Counted from the stretch's first letter, positions 44,611-54,126 are shown. The stretch is 64,000 nucleotides of DNA from Helicobacter sp. MIT 00-7814 (GCF_003364115.1 NZ_NXLL01000008.1:1-64000), one strand, 5' to 3'. A program made the numbers and translations. Notes: generated by a model not told the origin, from the sequence alone.

Positions 44611-45528
44611 TTATGTTGTTTTGAGTGTTTTTAAATCCTTGAGTAAGACAGGCAAGCCGATGGCAATACCTGAAAAAATGATTAAAATAATACCAAAAAA
44701 TGTTGTGATATTTGGTAATAAATCGCCAAGCAAGATTCCTAAAATCAAGCTAAACACTACGCGTGTATAGTCGATAGGCGCGACAATCCCAGCAGGTGCA
44801 AGGATATAGGCTTGCGTCAAAAAATACTGCCCAAAAGTCCCAACAAGTCCCATAATGAGAATCCACAGCCACTCTTTCATATTTGGCATAATCCACAACG
44901 CTTGAGATTCTGGAAATATAAAAGGTTGCAAAAATACTAAAATAAGACTTACCACGCTCATCACCACGCCAAAAGAAAGCACGATAATATTTCCATCAAA
45001 ATACCCTCTCAAACCCCTAAGGCTAATAAACGCAAGCGCTGTGCCAAGCCCGCTAAAAAGCCCTAGCAAAACATTTAGCAAAGGAATAGAATTAAAATTC
45101 GGATCGCAAATAAGCACAATCCCGCCAAAGCCAATCATACTCATAAAAAGCACGCTGATTTTGACATTTTCTTTCAAAAAAAGTAGAGAGATAAGCACAA
45201 TAAAAAGCGGGCTTGTCTGCATAAAAGTGCTTGCTACGCCAAGTGGGATATGCGCGATATTGTAAAAAAACGCAAGCATACTTAGCCCGCCAAAAAGCGA
45301 ACGCAGCGCCAAAATCCCCCAGCCACCTTTTTTGTGTGTCCTTTTTGGTGGTTTGTAAGCAAAAAAAGCCAAAAGCAAAAGCACCATCACAAACGAGCGA
45401 AAAAAGATAATCTCAACCGCGCTAAGATTGAGCGAGAGAATCTTCACGCACGCATTCATAAGCGCGAAGAAAAATGATGATGCCAGCATGCAAAAAATGC
45501 CAATGCTTATTGAGGAATATTGCTTCAT
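44611..45528 (-). CDS. EamA/DMT-family transporter
   Basis: 305 residues with ten hydrophobic helices in two EamA halves (about 9-140 and 155-295). Typical sequences are FALMNACVKILSLNLSAVEIIFFRSFVMVLLL and PLFIVLISLLFLKENVKISVLFMSMIGFGGIVLI. Members export or import small metabolites; the substrate cannot be predicted. ATG 45528 is used. It is followed 13 bases later by the chemoreceptor gene; upstream, 50 bases away on the same strand, is the HxlR regulator. Confidence 0.88.
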   Translation of the reverse strand: MKQYSSISIGIFCMLASSFFFALMNACVKILSLNLSAVEIIFFRSFVMVLLLLAFFAYKPPKRTHKKGGWGILALRSLFGGLSMLAFFYNIAHIPLGVASTFMQTSPLFIVLISLLFLKENVKISVLFMSMIGFGGIVLICDPNFNSIPLLNVLLGLFSGLGTALAFISLRGLRGYFDGNIIVLSFGVVMSVVSLILVFLQPFIFPESQALWIMPNMKEWLWILIMGLVGTFGQYFLTQAYILAPAGIVAPIDYTRVVFSLILGILLGDLLPNITTFFGIILIIFSGIAIGLPVLLKDLKTLKTT

Positions 45529-45579
45529 AGCCTGCCTTCAGGGATTTACGCCATAGATTGATTTATGCGATGGGGTGAT

Positions 45580-45921
45580 TTACGCGATACTTTGCTGATA
45601 GCCTTTGCCCCAAGATTCTAGACTTTTTAGCACCAACACAAGGCTTTCACCTAGCTCTGTAAGGCTATATTCCACCTTTGGGGGGACTTGCGCATAAATT
45701 TTACGCTTGATAATGTTCGCATCTTCTAGCTCGCGTAGATTTTGAGTGAGCACTTTTTGTGAGATATTTTGATTTTTTGTTGCACAGATACTGCGTTGCA
45801 ATTCGCCAAAGCGCTTTTTTGTGCCGATTAAATCGCGGATTATAAGAAACTTCCATTTATTGCCTATGAGATTTAGCGTCGTTTCGACCGGACATGGTGA
45901 AAAATAGGGATTTGTTTGCAT
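45580..45921 (-). CDS. HxlR-family transcriptional regulator
   Basis: A 113-residue winged-helix regulator: VETTLNLIGNKWKFLIIRDLIGTKKRFGELQRSI, ISQKVLTQNLRELEDANIIKRKIYAQVPPKVEYSLTELG. An N-terminal cysteine (PC10P) matches the redox- or electrophile-sensing Cys of HypR/QorR/YodB-type members. It is divergent from a Tat-exported NAD(P)-binding protein; HxlR regulators often control such a neighbour. The 240-base divergent spacer is AT-rich and probably holds the operator. Confidence 0.92.
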   Translation of the reverse strand: MQTNPYFSPCPVETTLNLIGNKWKFLIIRDLIGTKKRFGELQRSICATKNQNISQKVLTQNLRELEDANIIKRKIYAQVPPKVEYSLTELGESLVLVLKSLESWGKGYQQSIA

Positions 45922-46090
45922 TTTTGCTCCTTTTAAAATCCAAAATTACAAAAAAATAACGGCAAAATTCTACTACAAGATTCTAATTTTTCAAAAATTT
46001 TAGGCTAAATTTTTCCCTAAAAATCGCAATAGTATCAAAAAAGTTCTTATGTTATAAATTTATGCCTACTTGTTTTTTGTAATTAACTGC

Positions 46091-46096
46091 TATAAA
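46091..46096 (+). promoter_or_regulatory. Extended -10 promoter of the NmrA-like gene
   Basis: TATAAA preceded by TGC (AACTGCTATAAAATTT), 70 bases before the start at 46166. AAAGGAG at 46154-46160 is the ribosome binding site. Confidence 0.5.
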
Positions 46097-46165
46097 ATTT
46101 CGCCATTCATTTCTTAGGCGCAAAGCCCAAAAATGAAAAATACAAAATTTACAAAAGGAGTTCTT

Positions 46166-46930
46166 ATGAACAAGTTACATAGAAGAGGTTTTTTGAAAGT
46201 GAGTTCGCTTTATGCAGGCGTGCTATTTGGTATCAATCTATTTGGCACACAGGCTTTGGCGGGGGATTCTCAAGGATTAGGTAAAGCACAGCTAAAAGTT
46301 GCAGTGCTTTCAGCAAGTGGGCGCGCAGGCAAGCTCATCACACAAGAAGCGTTGGCAAAAGGGCTAAGCGTTACAGCATTTGTGCGCGATAGCAAAAAAC
46401 TAGCTGACATTAGCAACGCAAATCTAAAAGTCGTGCAAAAAGATACTTTTTCACTAACTGCAAGCGATTTGAGCGGATTTGATATCATCATCGATGCTTT
46501 TGGTGAGTGGCAAAACTTAGAACTTCACAAAAAGCACCTTGAGCATTTGGCTAGCGTGTTAAAAGGCAATAACGCAAAATTCCTAATCGTTGGCGGTGCG
46601 GGCAGTCTCTATATGGATAAAAGCCACACTACACAGCTAATCGATACACCAAGCTTCCCAGATGAGTTTAAACCGCTTGCAAGCGCGCAGGCTGAAGGGC
46701 TAGAGTTTTTACGCACAGGCGCTATCACAAATTGGGTGCATGTTTCCCCGCCAGCAGACTTTGTATTTGACGCACCAAAAAGTGGCAAATATAAAATCAT
46801 CGGCGAAGAGTTTGAAGTAAATGCTAAAGGCGAGTCAAAAGGTAGCTATGCAGATTATGCTGCTGCGATGATAGAAATCGCGCTTGATCCAAAATACAAC
46901 AAAGAGCGCGTAGGCGTCATCGGGCTGTAA
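46166..46930 (+). CDS. NAD(P)-binding (NmrA/SDR-like) protein with Tat signal
   Basis: 254 residues from ATG 46166, supported by AAAGGAG. The N-terminus KLHRRGFLKVSSLYAGVLFGINLFGTQALAG is a twin-arginine signal (RRGFLK). The mature part is a Rossmann fold: KVAVLSASGRAGKLITQEALAKGLSVTAFVRDSKKL, DIIIDAFGEW, FLIVGGAGSLYMD, typical of NmrA/YtfG-like atypical SDRs. Periplasmic export of such an enzyme is unusual because NAD(P)H is cytosolic; it may be folded with cofactor before Tat export. It is divergent from the HxlR gene, which probably regulates it in response to reactive electrophiles. Confidence 0.85.
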   Translation: MNKLHRRGFLKVSSLYAGVLFGINLFGTQALAGDSQGLGKAQLKVAVLSASGRAGKLITQEALAKGLSVTAFVRDSKKLADISNANLKVVQKDTFSLTASDLSGFDIIIDAFGEWQNLELHKKHLEHLASVLKGNNAKFLIVGGAGSLYMDKSHTTQLIDTPSFPDEFKPLASAQAEGLEFLRTGAITNWVHVSPPADFVFDAPKSGKYKIIGEEFEVNAKGESKGSYADYAAAMIEIALDPKYNKERVGVIGL

Positions 46931-46981
46931 GCTACAAAGCAAACTTAGGAAATATAAAGGCTAGAAAGCGGTTGCAAAGCT

Positions 46982-47000
46982 AAAGGGCGCAATGCCCTTT
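46982..47000 (+). terminator. Hairpin downstream of the NmrA-like gene
   Basis: Perfect 7-bp stem AAAGGGC / GCCCTTT with loop GCAAT, 51 bases after the stop codon. It is followed by TACATT rather than a long T run, so strength is uncertain. Confidence 0.5.
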
Positions 47001-47219
47001 ACATTGAGCTTTACCACTGCTTTTTGTGCGGATTTAATTTTTGAGAATCCGCACACTTTCCGCACACTTGAGAGTATTAAAAATGCCTCTTAAAAACGCT
47101 TCTAAAAAACGCTTCCCAAAAATATCTTTATTAAAAAATGAAAATCCCAGAATCCTAAGCATATATTTTCATTACCTTTGGCTAATTTTTCAGAATCTTC
47201 TAGCGAGATTCCAAAAATA

Positions 47220-47234
47220 TAATAATAGTTATTA
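47220..47234 (+). promoter_or_regulatory. Fur box upstream of the second TonB receptor
   Basis: TAATAATAGTTATTA matches the H. pylori holo-Fur consensus TAATAATnATTATTA at 14 of 15 positions. It lies 73 bases before the start codon. Iron repression of the receptor is the natural inference. Confidence 0.75.
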
Positions 47235-47306
47235 AAAATTAAGCTAATTTTTACCCTTCGTATTTTATAAATCCACTTTTAAATTTCAGATTTTTAGGAG
47301 CATACA

Positions 47307-50121
47307 ATGTGTAAGCGCAGAGGTTTTTTACAAAAAATAGCGTATTCTTTTTTGTGCGTTGGTATGATTGAAGGGGTTTTCGCAGAGGCTTTGCAAGAAA
47401 ACAATCTAATAGAAAGTAATCTACTGCCCCCCCCCCACAATACAATCTCAAAGCCAAACAAACTCTTCTAACTTAGCAGATTCTCAATCTCCACAAGAGA
47501 CAATCCGACTAAACAAATCCACCGCCACCGCCACCGCGCAAAGTGGCGATATAGATTCTGACATGAGCAAAAATATCATCGTCATCACCAAAGAGCAGAT
47601 TCAAAACAAAGGCTATCAGAATCTAGAGCAAGCCCTAGAGCATCAACCTTTTATCAACTTCGTAGATACAGGCTTTGGACGTAATATCGACTTAAGAGGG
47701 CAGGGCAAAGATGCCAATCGCGCGGTAAAAGTCCTCGTCAATGGCGTGCCTATCAATAGCCTTGATACCATTAGCGGAGTATCCGCGTTTAATAACATAA
47801 ACCTAGAAGATGTAGAATCTATCGAAGTTTTACCCGGTGGCTCAAGCGTGGTGTATGGCAGCGGTAGTCGCGGAGGCGTGATAAATATCAGCACCAAAAA
47901 GCCAGATAAAGACTACCTAGAAGTGATAGCCAAAGGCTCAAGCGCAGAAGCGCTAGGCTTGCAAGGCGGGGGCTTAAGCATACTAGGGGGTAAAAAGATA
48001 GGGGACAAACTCTTTGTCTATGGGAGCGTGGGGGCTAGCTATGTGCCCGGACCTAGAAATACAAATATTCGCCCACCGGTGCAAATTAGCTCTTACTCTA
48101 ACCAACCAAGCCAATCGTATTATGATAGTTCAGCCACTCGATGCCCTGATTATGTCCCCGGTGCAGATGGCAGTATAACAAATAATGGTGTTATAATCGC
48201 ACCCTCATGCTTGAGACTCGGGGAGCAAAAAAATGCTAAATATCTAAACTACCATGACAACGCGATAAATATCACCGCGCAAATCGGCATAAACTACGAT
48301 ATAAACGAGAATCAACGATTAGAATTCTCCACCAACTACGCGCATAATAGACTAAAAAGGATTCCAACATATTTGCGTGCTGCAAACTACTACTGCGTGG
48401 CAAATCCAAACTATGACCCAAATGCTAGTTTTAGTCTCACAAGGAATAATCCATATATTTGTAATAGCCAAAGCGCAGGAATCGCCGCTGGTTTGAATGG
48501 AATATATGATGTGAGTTCTGATACTTTAAAAGACTTCCGCTATTCTAATAGCTATGAATATGTGGGTATGAGTGTGGATACGCTCACTTCCTCACTTCGC
48601 TATATAAATGCGATTAGCGATTCTCTAAACTTTGATACGCTTGCCTATTATCAAATGAATATCATTAGCTACAATGACTACTGGCAAGATGGCTTACTGC
48701 CTACAATGTATAGCACGCTAAATGGCTCAAGCTTTGCTAATCATGGAGCGGGGCTAAACTTCAAGCTAAAGCATGAGACTTCGGCAAATAAGCTTATCAT
48801 AGGGCTTGATAACTCTCTAGGCTATGCTAGGCGTAATATGGTGATGGATTCTATTTTGGCAGATTTTAACGCGGCACTTTCTAGTTATGTTACCACTACT
48901 AGAGCAGGACAAGTAGGCATAGCCACCACCGCGCTAAATACCGCGCTAAAGACAAGCATTAGCCCTTATGTGTATGATTCTTATGAGTTTGCTGATTGGT
49001 TTGAGCTAGGCGGTGGAGCTAGGTTTGAGTATAGTCATTATCGTGTATCAAACGCGCAAACAATGAGGCTAAATAACACTGCAAATATGAATCTAACTAC
49101 AAATGACTTAACGCAAAATCTTGCAGGACTCAATGATACACAATTGCAAAGCTTTATGCAAATGATGGCGCAACCATGGACAGGCTTAAGCCTTAACCCA
49201 GAGGAGACGGACTTTAATATAGGGACAAATCGCTACAGCTATGCTTTAGAAGTCGTGCCAAACTTCAAATACTCAAACACAGGAAATGCCTATATCAAAG
49301 GTGAGCTAGGATTTATCAGTCCTTCGCCATTCCAAATGATAGATGCCGACCCAGAATCTGAAATAAATCAAGGTGGCTCAAACGGGACGGCAACCGGTGT
49401 AAATCTCCTAAAAAATACCTTTAACAACCTAAAGCCAGAGCGCTACCTTACTGCCGAGCTTTCATGGAAAGATACTTTTGCGAAGTCATTCTTTTTCTCC
49501 ACGACTGCGTTTTATACGCATACATTTGATGAGATTTTCCTAAATCAGACAAGCGGAACGATGAGCTTTGTGTATCGTAATTTGGGACAGACGCAAAGGG
49601 CTGGATTTGAGTTTTTAGCAAGGCAGGGATTTTTTGAGAATAGATTAAGAATCTTAGAATCCCTTAGCTATGTTTGGACAAATATTTTAAAAGCAGATTC
49701 TAATCTAATGAGTAATTATAACAGCGTGTATGCAAACTTCGCGCTGGAAGGCTCGCGCGTGCCTTATGTGCCGGATTGGAAAGCGACACTTGCGCTTGAA
49801 GGGGACATACTAAAAAGCGCATCGCAAGTGCTAAGCGCGAATGTCAATGCGACCTATACCGGCGAGGCGTATAGTCTCTATGTAAGCAAAATCGATGGAA
49901 ACTACGACAGGACAGAGCAAGAGAGTATCTATAGCGTGATGAATAAGGGCGGGTATTTCTTGCTTGACTTTGGGCTGACATACAAGAATGCTAATGGGCT
50001 GGGTGCGAGTATCGGCGTGCGCAATGTGCTTGATACATTTTACAAAACCTACCAACAACGCTACTACTACTATCCCGGAATGGGCAGAAGCTACTATGCG
50101 GAAATAAGATGGAAGTTTTAA
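47307..50121 (+). CDS. TonB-dependent outer-membrane receptor, poly-C phase-variable, OFF
   Basis: A siderophore/metal-type receptor. The start at 47307 (AGGAG upstream) encodes the signal peptide CKRRGFLQKIAYSFLCVGMIEGVFA. After CTG a run of ten C (47427-47436) puts the reading into a frame ending eleven codons later. The receptor frame (QYNLKAKQNSSNLADSQ..) needs 8 or 11 C. Downstream are an intact plug (NIIVITKEQIQNKGYQNLEQALEHQPFINF, VKVLVNGVPIN, IEVLPGGSSVVYGSGSRGGVINISTKK) and a barrel ending YYAEIRWKF. Joined, it would be about 938 residues. Internal starts such as ATG 47563 would lack export. Fur box upstream. Confidence 0.88.
47427..47436 (+). repeat. C10 phase-variation tract in the second TonB receptor gene
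   Basis: Ten C in the coding strand, encoding Pro residues just after the signal peptide. It is one base short of the 11 that would join signal peptide and receptor. Confidence 0.9.
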
Positions 50122-50427
50122 AAGGGCGGTTTCGTCATTGCGAGGATTCTATAAAAATCCGCGCCTAGCGCAAACCCAACCGACAATCCTAAATCACCGC
50201 TTTTTTTTATCACACAAGAGGAGTAAGATTGTGTTACGCTGGCACTAACTTATATTCCATTTATTTGGATTTGCGTTTGAGTGTAAATTACATAGCTTCT
50301 TAAAAGTATTGCAGAATCTGCAAACCTTGCAAAATAAAAATGGTAAAATGTGGGCGCAAAGCAAATTTTCAATGGTTCTCTCTTAAGCTCTCTTGTAGGT
50401 GATACATCTTAAGGAATGGAGGCTGTG
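50122..50427. repeat. Repeat-derived spacer before the prepilin genes
   Basis: Holds a fragment CGTCATTGCGAGGATTCT (50138-50155) of the palindromic repeat, copy 2 of the two-copy spacer repeat (50188-50277), and a decayed copy of the hairpin repeat (about 50335-50420: AAAATGGTAAAATGTGGGCG ... TAGGTGATACATCTTAAGGA). The last supplies the sequence just before the prepilin start. No gene seen. Confidence 0.6.
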
Positions 50428-50880
50428 ATGCGTGATGCGTTTAGTATGCTAGAGCTTGTGTTTGTGCTGATTATTTTGGGCGTGCTTGCAGCCATTGCGA
50501 TACCTAGATTTTCCGTAACGCGCATAGACGCGCAGATTGTGGCTATTGAAAATGATATAAACAACGCTATTAGCGGGATTCAGCGTGAAGTTTTCTCTCA
50601 GAATCTCGATCCAAAAGCCCTTGATACGACGCAGATTTTCACCCTTGCAAATCTAAGTCCTGCGCGCTGGATAGTGCAGGGGAACGCCATTACGCTCGGT
50701 AAAAATGGTGTGGTAGATTCTCAAAATGCGTGCGTGTTTGTGCGCTATGACAGCGCGCAGAGTTTGCTAAGCTATGAAATCACGCAAAAAGCGGATTCTA
50801 CGCTTTGCACACGCCTTTTTGCGCGCCACCCAAATGGAGGTAAAAAGATCCCGCTCAATACTTCCAACGCGCTTTTTTAA
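50428..50880 (+). CDS. Prepilin-like protein (type IV pilin/pseudopilin N-terminus)
   Basis: 150 residues. A short basic leader MRDA is followed by FSMLELVFVLIILGVLAAIAIPRF, a class III prepilin signal with Glu at position 5 of the mature protein. The residue before the cut is Ala instead of the usual Gly. The rest is a globular pseudopilin-sized head. ATG 50428 has GGAGG five bases upstream and is preferred over 50416. Two more prepilin-like genes lie nearby. In Campylobacterota such proteins serve natural transformation (cts-type systems), which is the best guess here. Confidence 0.8.
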   Translation: MRDAFSMLELVFVLIILGVLAAIAIPRFSVTRIDAQIVAIENDINNAISGIQREVFSQNLDPKALDTTQIFTLANLSPARWIVQGNAITLGKNGVVDSQNACVFVRYDSAQSLLSYEITQKADSTLCTRLFARHPNGGKKIPLNTSNALF

Positions 50881-50889
50881 AGGCTCATT

Positions 50890-51330
50890 TTGCACGCGCT
50901 AGACAAAAGCCCAAAAGCTTTTAGCGCGCTAGAGTTTGTGCTTGTGGTGGTGATTTTAAGCATTCTAGGTTTTAGCGCGATAAGTGTGTATTCAAGCTAT
51001 CGGCAAAAAACTTGCCTGCAACTTTTGCGCACAAGACTTCTTCTCACACAAGAGCAGCTAAGTATGCTTTACTTGCGCGATTTTTATTATGCTAATCCAA
51101 ATCTGCAGGCTCAAGCCTACACGCTTTTAAGCACCTTGCAAACACAAGAAAAATGCTCTTTTAGCCTTAGACAAACTCCTAATTTCGCACCTCATCTAAT
51201 CGCCAACATAGGAAGCGAGCGTTTAGATTTTTTTATCCAACCGCAGAATCTGCTTTCAAATCCAAAGATTTTTTGCAATTTTTCCGAGCCACTTTGCAAA
51301 GCTTTTTGGGAGCGTGTGAATGACAAATAA
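50890..51330 (+). CDS. Prepilin-like protein
   Basis: 146 residues from a TTG start (50890) seven bases after AAAGG. Leader HALDKSPKA then FSALEFVLVVVILSILGFSAISVY: a class III prepilin signal with Glu5 and Ala at -1, as in the preceding gene. Mature residues include paired cysteines (TCLQLL, EKCSF, FCNFSEPLC) that could form disulfides. It lies 9 bases after the first prepilin gene, in one operon. The head shows no recognised domain. Confidence 0.75.
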   Translation: MHALDKSPKAFSALEFVLVVVILSILGFSAISVYSSYRQKTCLQLLRTRLLLTQEQLSMLYLRDFYYANPNLQAQAYTLLSTLQTQEKCSFSLRQTPNFAPHLIANIGSERLDFFIQPQNLLSNPKIFCNFSEPLCKAFWERVNDK

Positions 51331-51446
51331 GCAGAATCTGTGGGGATTTTGCTACATTTAAAGTTAAAAATTTTATTCTTTGCAATTTGTAGCCTTTAGA
51401 TTCCTAAAGAATCCTAGAATCTTCAAAATAGCCTAAAGGAGAAAAT

Positions 51447-52046
51447 ATGCAAACTTTACTTAACGCGCAAAACAGCCTGCTTGTGGGGATTGATATACAA
51501 GAGAAGCTCATTAATGTAATGAGCCATAAGCAAAAGGTGCTAAAAAATGCAAATATTCTCTTGCAAGGTGCGAGAATCTTAGGCGTGAAAACGATTTTAA
51601 GCGAGCAGTATCCAAAGGGATTAGGGAAAACTGATGGTAGTTTAAAATTTAGCGTGATTGATGATTTTAGCACCCCATTTGATGAAAATAATGAAAATAA
51701 TGAAATCCCGCAAGTTAGGCTTTTTGAAAAGATTTCTTTTAGTATTTTTAATGACAGCGCACTAAAAAATTTTATACAAGATTCTCAATGCAAAAGCCTT
51801 ATCTTTTTTGGGATTGAAACGCATGTCTGCATCTTGCAAAGTGCGATAATGGCGCTAGAGATGGGCTTTGAGGTGTGGCTTATTGAAGATTGTTTAAGTT
51901 CGAGAAATGAAGCAAACCACAACAATGCGCTTGCATTTATGCGCTCGCAAGGAGCGAAAATCATCAATACCGAGAGTTTTCTATTTGGGTTTTTGAGCGA
52001 GGCAAAAGGCGCACAATTTAAGGCTATAAGTGGGCTTATTAAATAA
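51447..52046 (+). CDS. Isochorismatase-family hydrolase
   Basis: A cysteine hydrolase of 199 residues. The triad positions are D16 in LVGIDIQEKLINVM, a Lys in the region after the ILSEQYPKGLGKT turn, and C128 in FGIETHVCILQSAIMALEMGFEVWLIEDCLSSR, with the cis-peptide GIET/S motif. Members include nicotinamidases and YcaC-like enzymes of unknown substrate; the short C-terminus and lack of metal-site His pattern argue against classical PncA. AAAGGAG precedes the ATG. Its neighbours (prepilin-like genes) give no metabolic clue. Confidence 0.88.
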   Translation: MQTLLNAQNSLLVGIDIQEKLINVMSHKQKVLKNANILLQGARILGVKTILSEQYPKGLGKTDGSLKFSVIDDFSTPFDENNENNEIPQVRLFEKISFSIFNDSALKNFIQDSQCKSLIFFGIETHVCILQSAIMALEMGFEVWLIEDCLSSRNEANHNNALAFMRSQGAKIINTESFLFGFLSEAKGAQFKAISGLIK

Positions 52047-52066
52047 AAGTTTTTGGAATAAATAGC

Positions 52067-52072
52067 TATAAT
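52067..52072 (+). promoter_or_regulatory. Probable -10 box of the membrane protein/prepilin/GT operon
   Basis: TATAAT in AATAGCTATAATGCC, 68 bases before the start at 52140. Confidence 0.5.
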
Positions 52073-52139
52073 GCCTGCGCACGAGCCCAAAAGCTAACCA
52101 AAAACTAACAAAGAAGCCAAACCACAGCTAAGGCGTAAT

Positions 52140-53402
52140 ATGCAACAGCTTTATTCTCAAAAGAAATTTTTCTTTCTTTTTGTTTTGACGCTACTTTTTC
52201 ACATTGCCTGCCTTTTGTTTAATATTAATGAAATTAGTATCCACCACAAAGAGGCGTTTGGATTTTTTTATTCTGATGAGTTTGTTTATGAGCTTGCACG
52301 CCTAAGCTATGAGAATCTAGGGCAGAACGATTTTGCCCTGCGCGCGCCGTTTTTGGCGGTGCATATTTGTAATGTTATTTTGCTTTATCTCATTAGTTTG
52401 CGCTATTTTAAACGCACGCTAGATTCTTATCTTTGTGTGCTGATTTTTATGTTTTTGCCCGGCATTGTGCTAAGCTCCATTCTTATTTCTAAGACAAATT
52501 TTATTATTTTTATCGCGCTTGCATGTGTGTATTGGCAGCTTAGATTCTCGCGCAATGCGTATTTTATGCCAGCACTTAGCGTATTTTTGGATTCTAGTTT
52601 TAGCATTTTGTATTTGGGTATGTTTTTTTATGCGCTAAGGACAAAAAACACGCCATATCTCTTTTTTGCACTGCTTTGCTTTGGCGTGAATATGTCGCTT
52701 TTTGGCATTGATATTAGCGGACATCCGCAGAGTTATTTTATCGACACGCTCGGCGGGCTTGTGCTTTTGTTTTCGCCATTGTTGCTGATTTATTATATTT
52801 ACGCGCTTATTGTCTCAAGCAGGCGACAAAATGAATTTATGAGCTATGTGTCTTTGAGCGCGTTTGTGTTTGTGTTAATCCTTTCTTTGCGTCAAAAGGT
52901 GGATTTAGAGACGCTTTTACCTTTGAGCGTTATTGGCTTACCAGCGCTTGTGCGGCAGTTTTTGGGAGATATTAGAATCCGCCTGCCACAATTTAGGCGT
53001 GCTTATATTTTGCGTTTTGTGGTGATTTTTTTGCTCATGCTTTTGCAAAGTGGTGCGCTGTGTCTTAATAAATTGCTCTATCTCGCGCAGGTAAAGACGC
53101 ATTTTGCGCACTCGTATTATTATGGTAAAGAGATTGCAAGCGAGCTTAGGAAAATTGATATTGAATCTATCCAAGCAGAGGACAAGCGCCTTGAGTTGCA
53201 GCTACGCTTTTATGGCATTGATAATACCTCGCCTAGAATCTTGCGCAGGGCAAAAGATGGCGAAAATGACGACATAAAGCTTATGTATCTAGGTAAAATT
53301 ATCGCGCGCTACAAAATCACCTATGCGCCAAATGCGCCCACACAAAAGGCGAGTAAAGATTCTAAAAACTCTAAAATTACCACCAAAAAGCGCACAAAAT
53401 GA
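52140..53402 (+). CDS. Integral membrane protein, GT-C (ArnT/PMT-like) glycosyltransferase candidate
   Basis: 420 residues with about ten hydrophobic helices followed by a soluble C-terminal region (about 330-420). The first loop after TM1 (ISIHHKEAFGFFYSDEFVYELARLSYENLGQNDFALRAPFLAVHICNVILL) resembles the acidic first periplasmic loop and following helix of GT39/GT83 lipid-linked sugar transferases. The C-terminal tail is Lys/Ser-rich. It starts an operon with a prepilin-like gene (7 bases downstream) and a glycosyltransferase. A sugar transferase acting on the cell surface, perhaps on pilins, is plausible but unproven. Confidence 0.65.
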   Translation: MQQLYSQKKFFFLFVLTLLFHIACLLFNINEISIHHKEAFGFFYSDEFVYELARLSYENLGQNDFALRAPFLAVHICNVILLYLISLRYFKRTLDSYLCVLIFMFLPGIVLSSILISKTNFIIFIALACVYWQLRFSRNAYFMPALSVFLDSSFSILYLGMFFYALRTKNTPYLFFALLCFGVNMSLFGIDISGHPQSYFIDTLGGLVLLFSPLLLIYYIYALIVSSRRQNEFMSYVSLSAFVFVLILSLRQKVDLETLLPLSVIGLPALVRQFLGDIRIRLPQFRRAYILRFVVIFLLMLLQSGALCLNKLLYLAQVKTHFAHSYYYGKEIASELRKIDIESIQAEDKRLELQLRFYGIDNTSPRILRRAKDGENDDIKLMYLGKIIARYKITYAPNAPTQKASKDSKNSKITTKKRTK

Positions 53403-53409
53403 GTAACTT

Positions 53410-54084
53410 ATGAATCTCCTTGAGCTTGTCTTTGCTATCGCGCTATATGGGGTGTTTTATGCTGTGAGCTTGCCTTTTTCAAACCAATCTTTAGCAATGG
53501 CAAAAAACGCGCTTTCTTTTCACCTTAAAAGCGCGCAAATTCTCGCATTAAGCGATGATAGAGAGTTTTTACATTTGCAAGATACGCTCGCTACAAAAGC
53601 TGAGTTTCCCTCCATCGACACGACTTCGCTTCTCACGCAGACGCAAAACGCGCTGTGGCAGGTGCAATTCCACATAGGCAAAATTTATAGCACCTTTAGT
53701 TACTCTCTTTTTGTGGATACACCGCGCTTTGCAAAGACGACGGATTTTGACTCGCGTCCGATGGCTGGGGATATCATCGCGCTAGATTCCCTAAGGCGTT
53801 GTATTAGCGGGTATAATAACACAAACACTTCGATTGAATGCAAGAACAACATGCTTTTTGAAACGCGCTTAAGTGAGCGTTTGGGGATTGAGAATCTAGA
53901 AATTTTTGCACCAGCCAAATGCAGTGAGCGCGATACCGCAAGGGTGCATTTTGATAGATTTGCACGCCCGATGTGTGCGAAAATCCCAACGCGATTCCAA
54001 AGCAATTTCCAAATACATTTAAGCAAAAAATCCCAAACCACCGCGCTTTGTATCTTGCCACAAGGCAAAATCACAGGGTGCTAG
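53410..54084 (+). CDS. Prepilin-like protein with minimal leader
   Basis: 224 residues. The N-terminus MNLLELVFAIALYGVFYAVSLPF looks like a type IV pilin hydrophobic helix with the conserved Glu (NLLELV) but no leader before it, so either the start is mis-assigned or it is not cleaved. The remainder (AKNALSFHLKSAQILALSDDREF..) is typical of pseudopilin heads with several Cys. It lies 7 bases after the membrane-protein gene. It groups with the two prepilin-like genes at 50.4-51.3 kb as a probable DNA-uptake or secretion pseudopilus. Confidence 0.65.
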   Translation: MNLLELVFAIALYGVFYAVSLPFSNQSLAMAKNALSFHLKSAQILALSDDREFLHLQDTLATKAEFPSIDTTSLLTQTQNALWQVQFHIGKIYSTFSYSLFVDTPRFAKTTDFDSRPMAGDIIALDSLRRCISGYNNTNTSIECKNNMLFETRLSERLGIENLEIFAPAKCSERDTARVHFDRFARPMCAKIPTRFQSNFQIHLSKKSQTTALCILPQGKITGC

Positions 54085-54126
54085 ATTCTGCTAGATCTTG
54101 CTTTGCGCGCGAATTTTTAAGGAAAA

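Larger units (their letters stand above)
46931..47306. other. Spacer with two hairpins and a Fur box
   Basis: No credible gene. Contents: AAAGGGC-GCAAT-GCCCTTT (46982-47000), probably the terminator of the NmrA-like gene; GTGCGGATT / AATCCGCAC (47026-47034 with 47046-47054), a perfect 9-bp hairpin; and the Fur box at 47220-47234. The rest is AT-rich promoter DNA of the second TonB receptor. Confidence 0.65.

Noticed and set aside
47041-47235. 64-codon frame ending in the Fur box
   Set aside because: Covers a hairpin and the Fur site; composition is that of AT-rich non-coding DNA.
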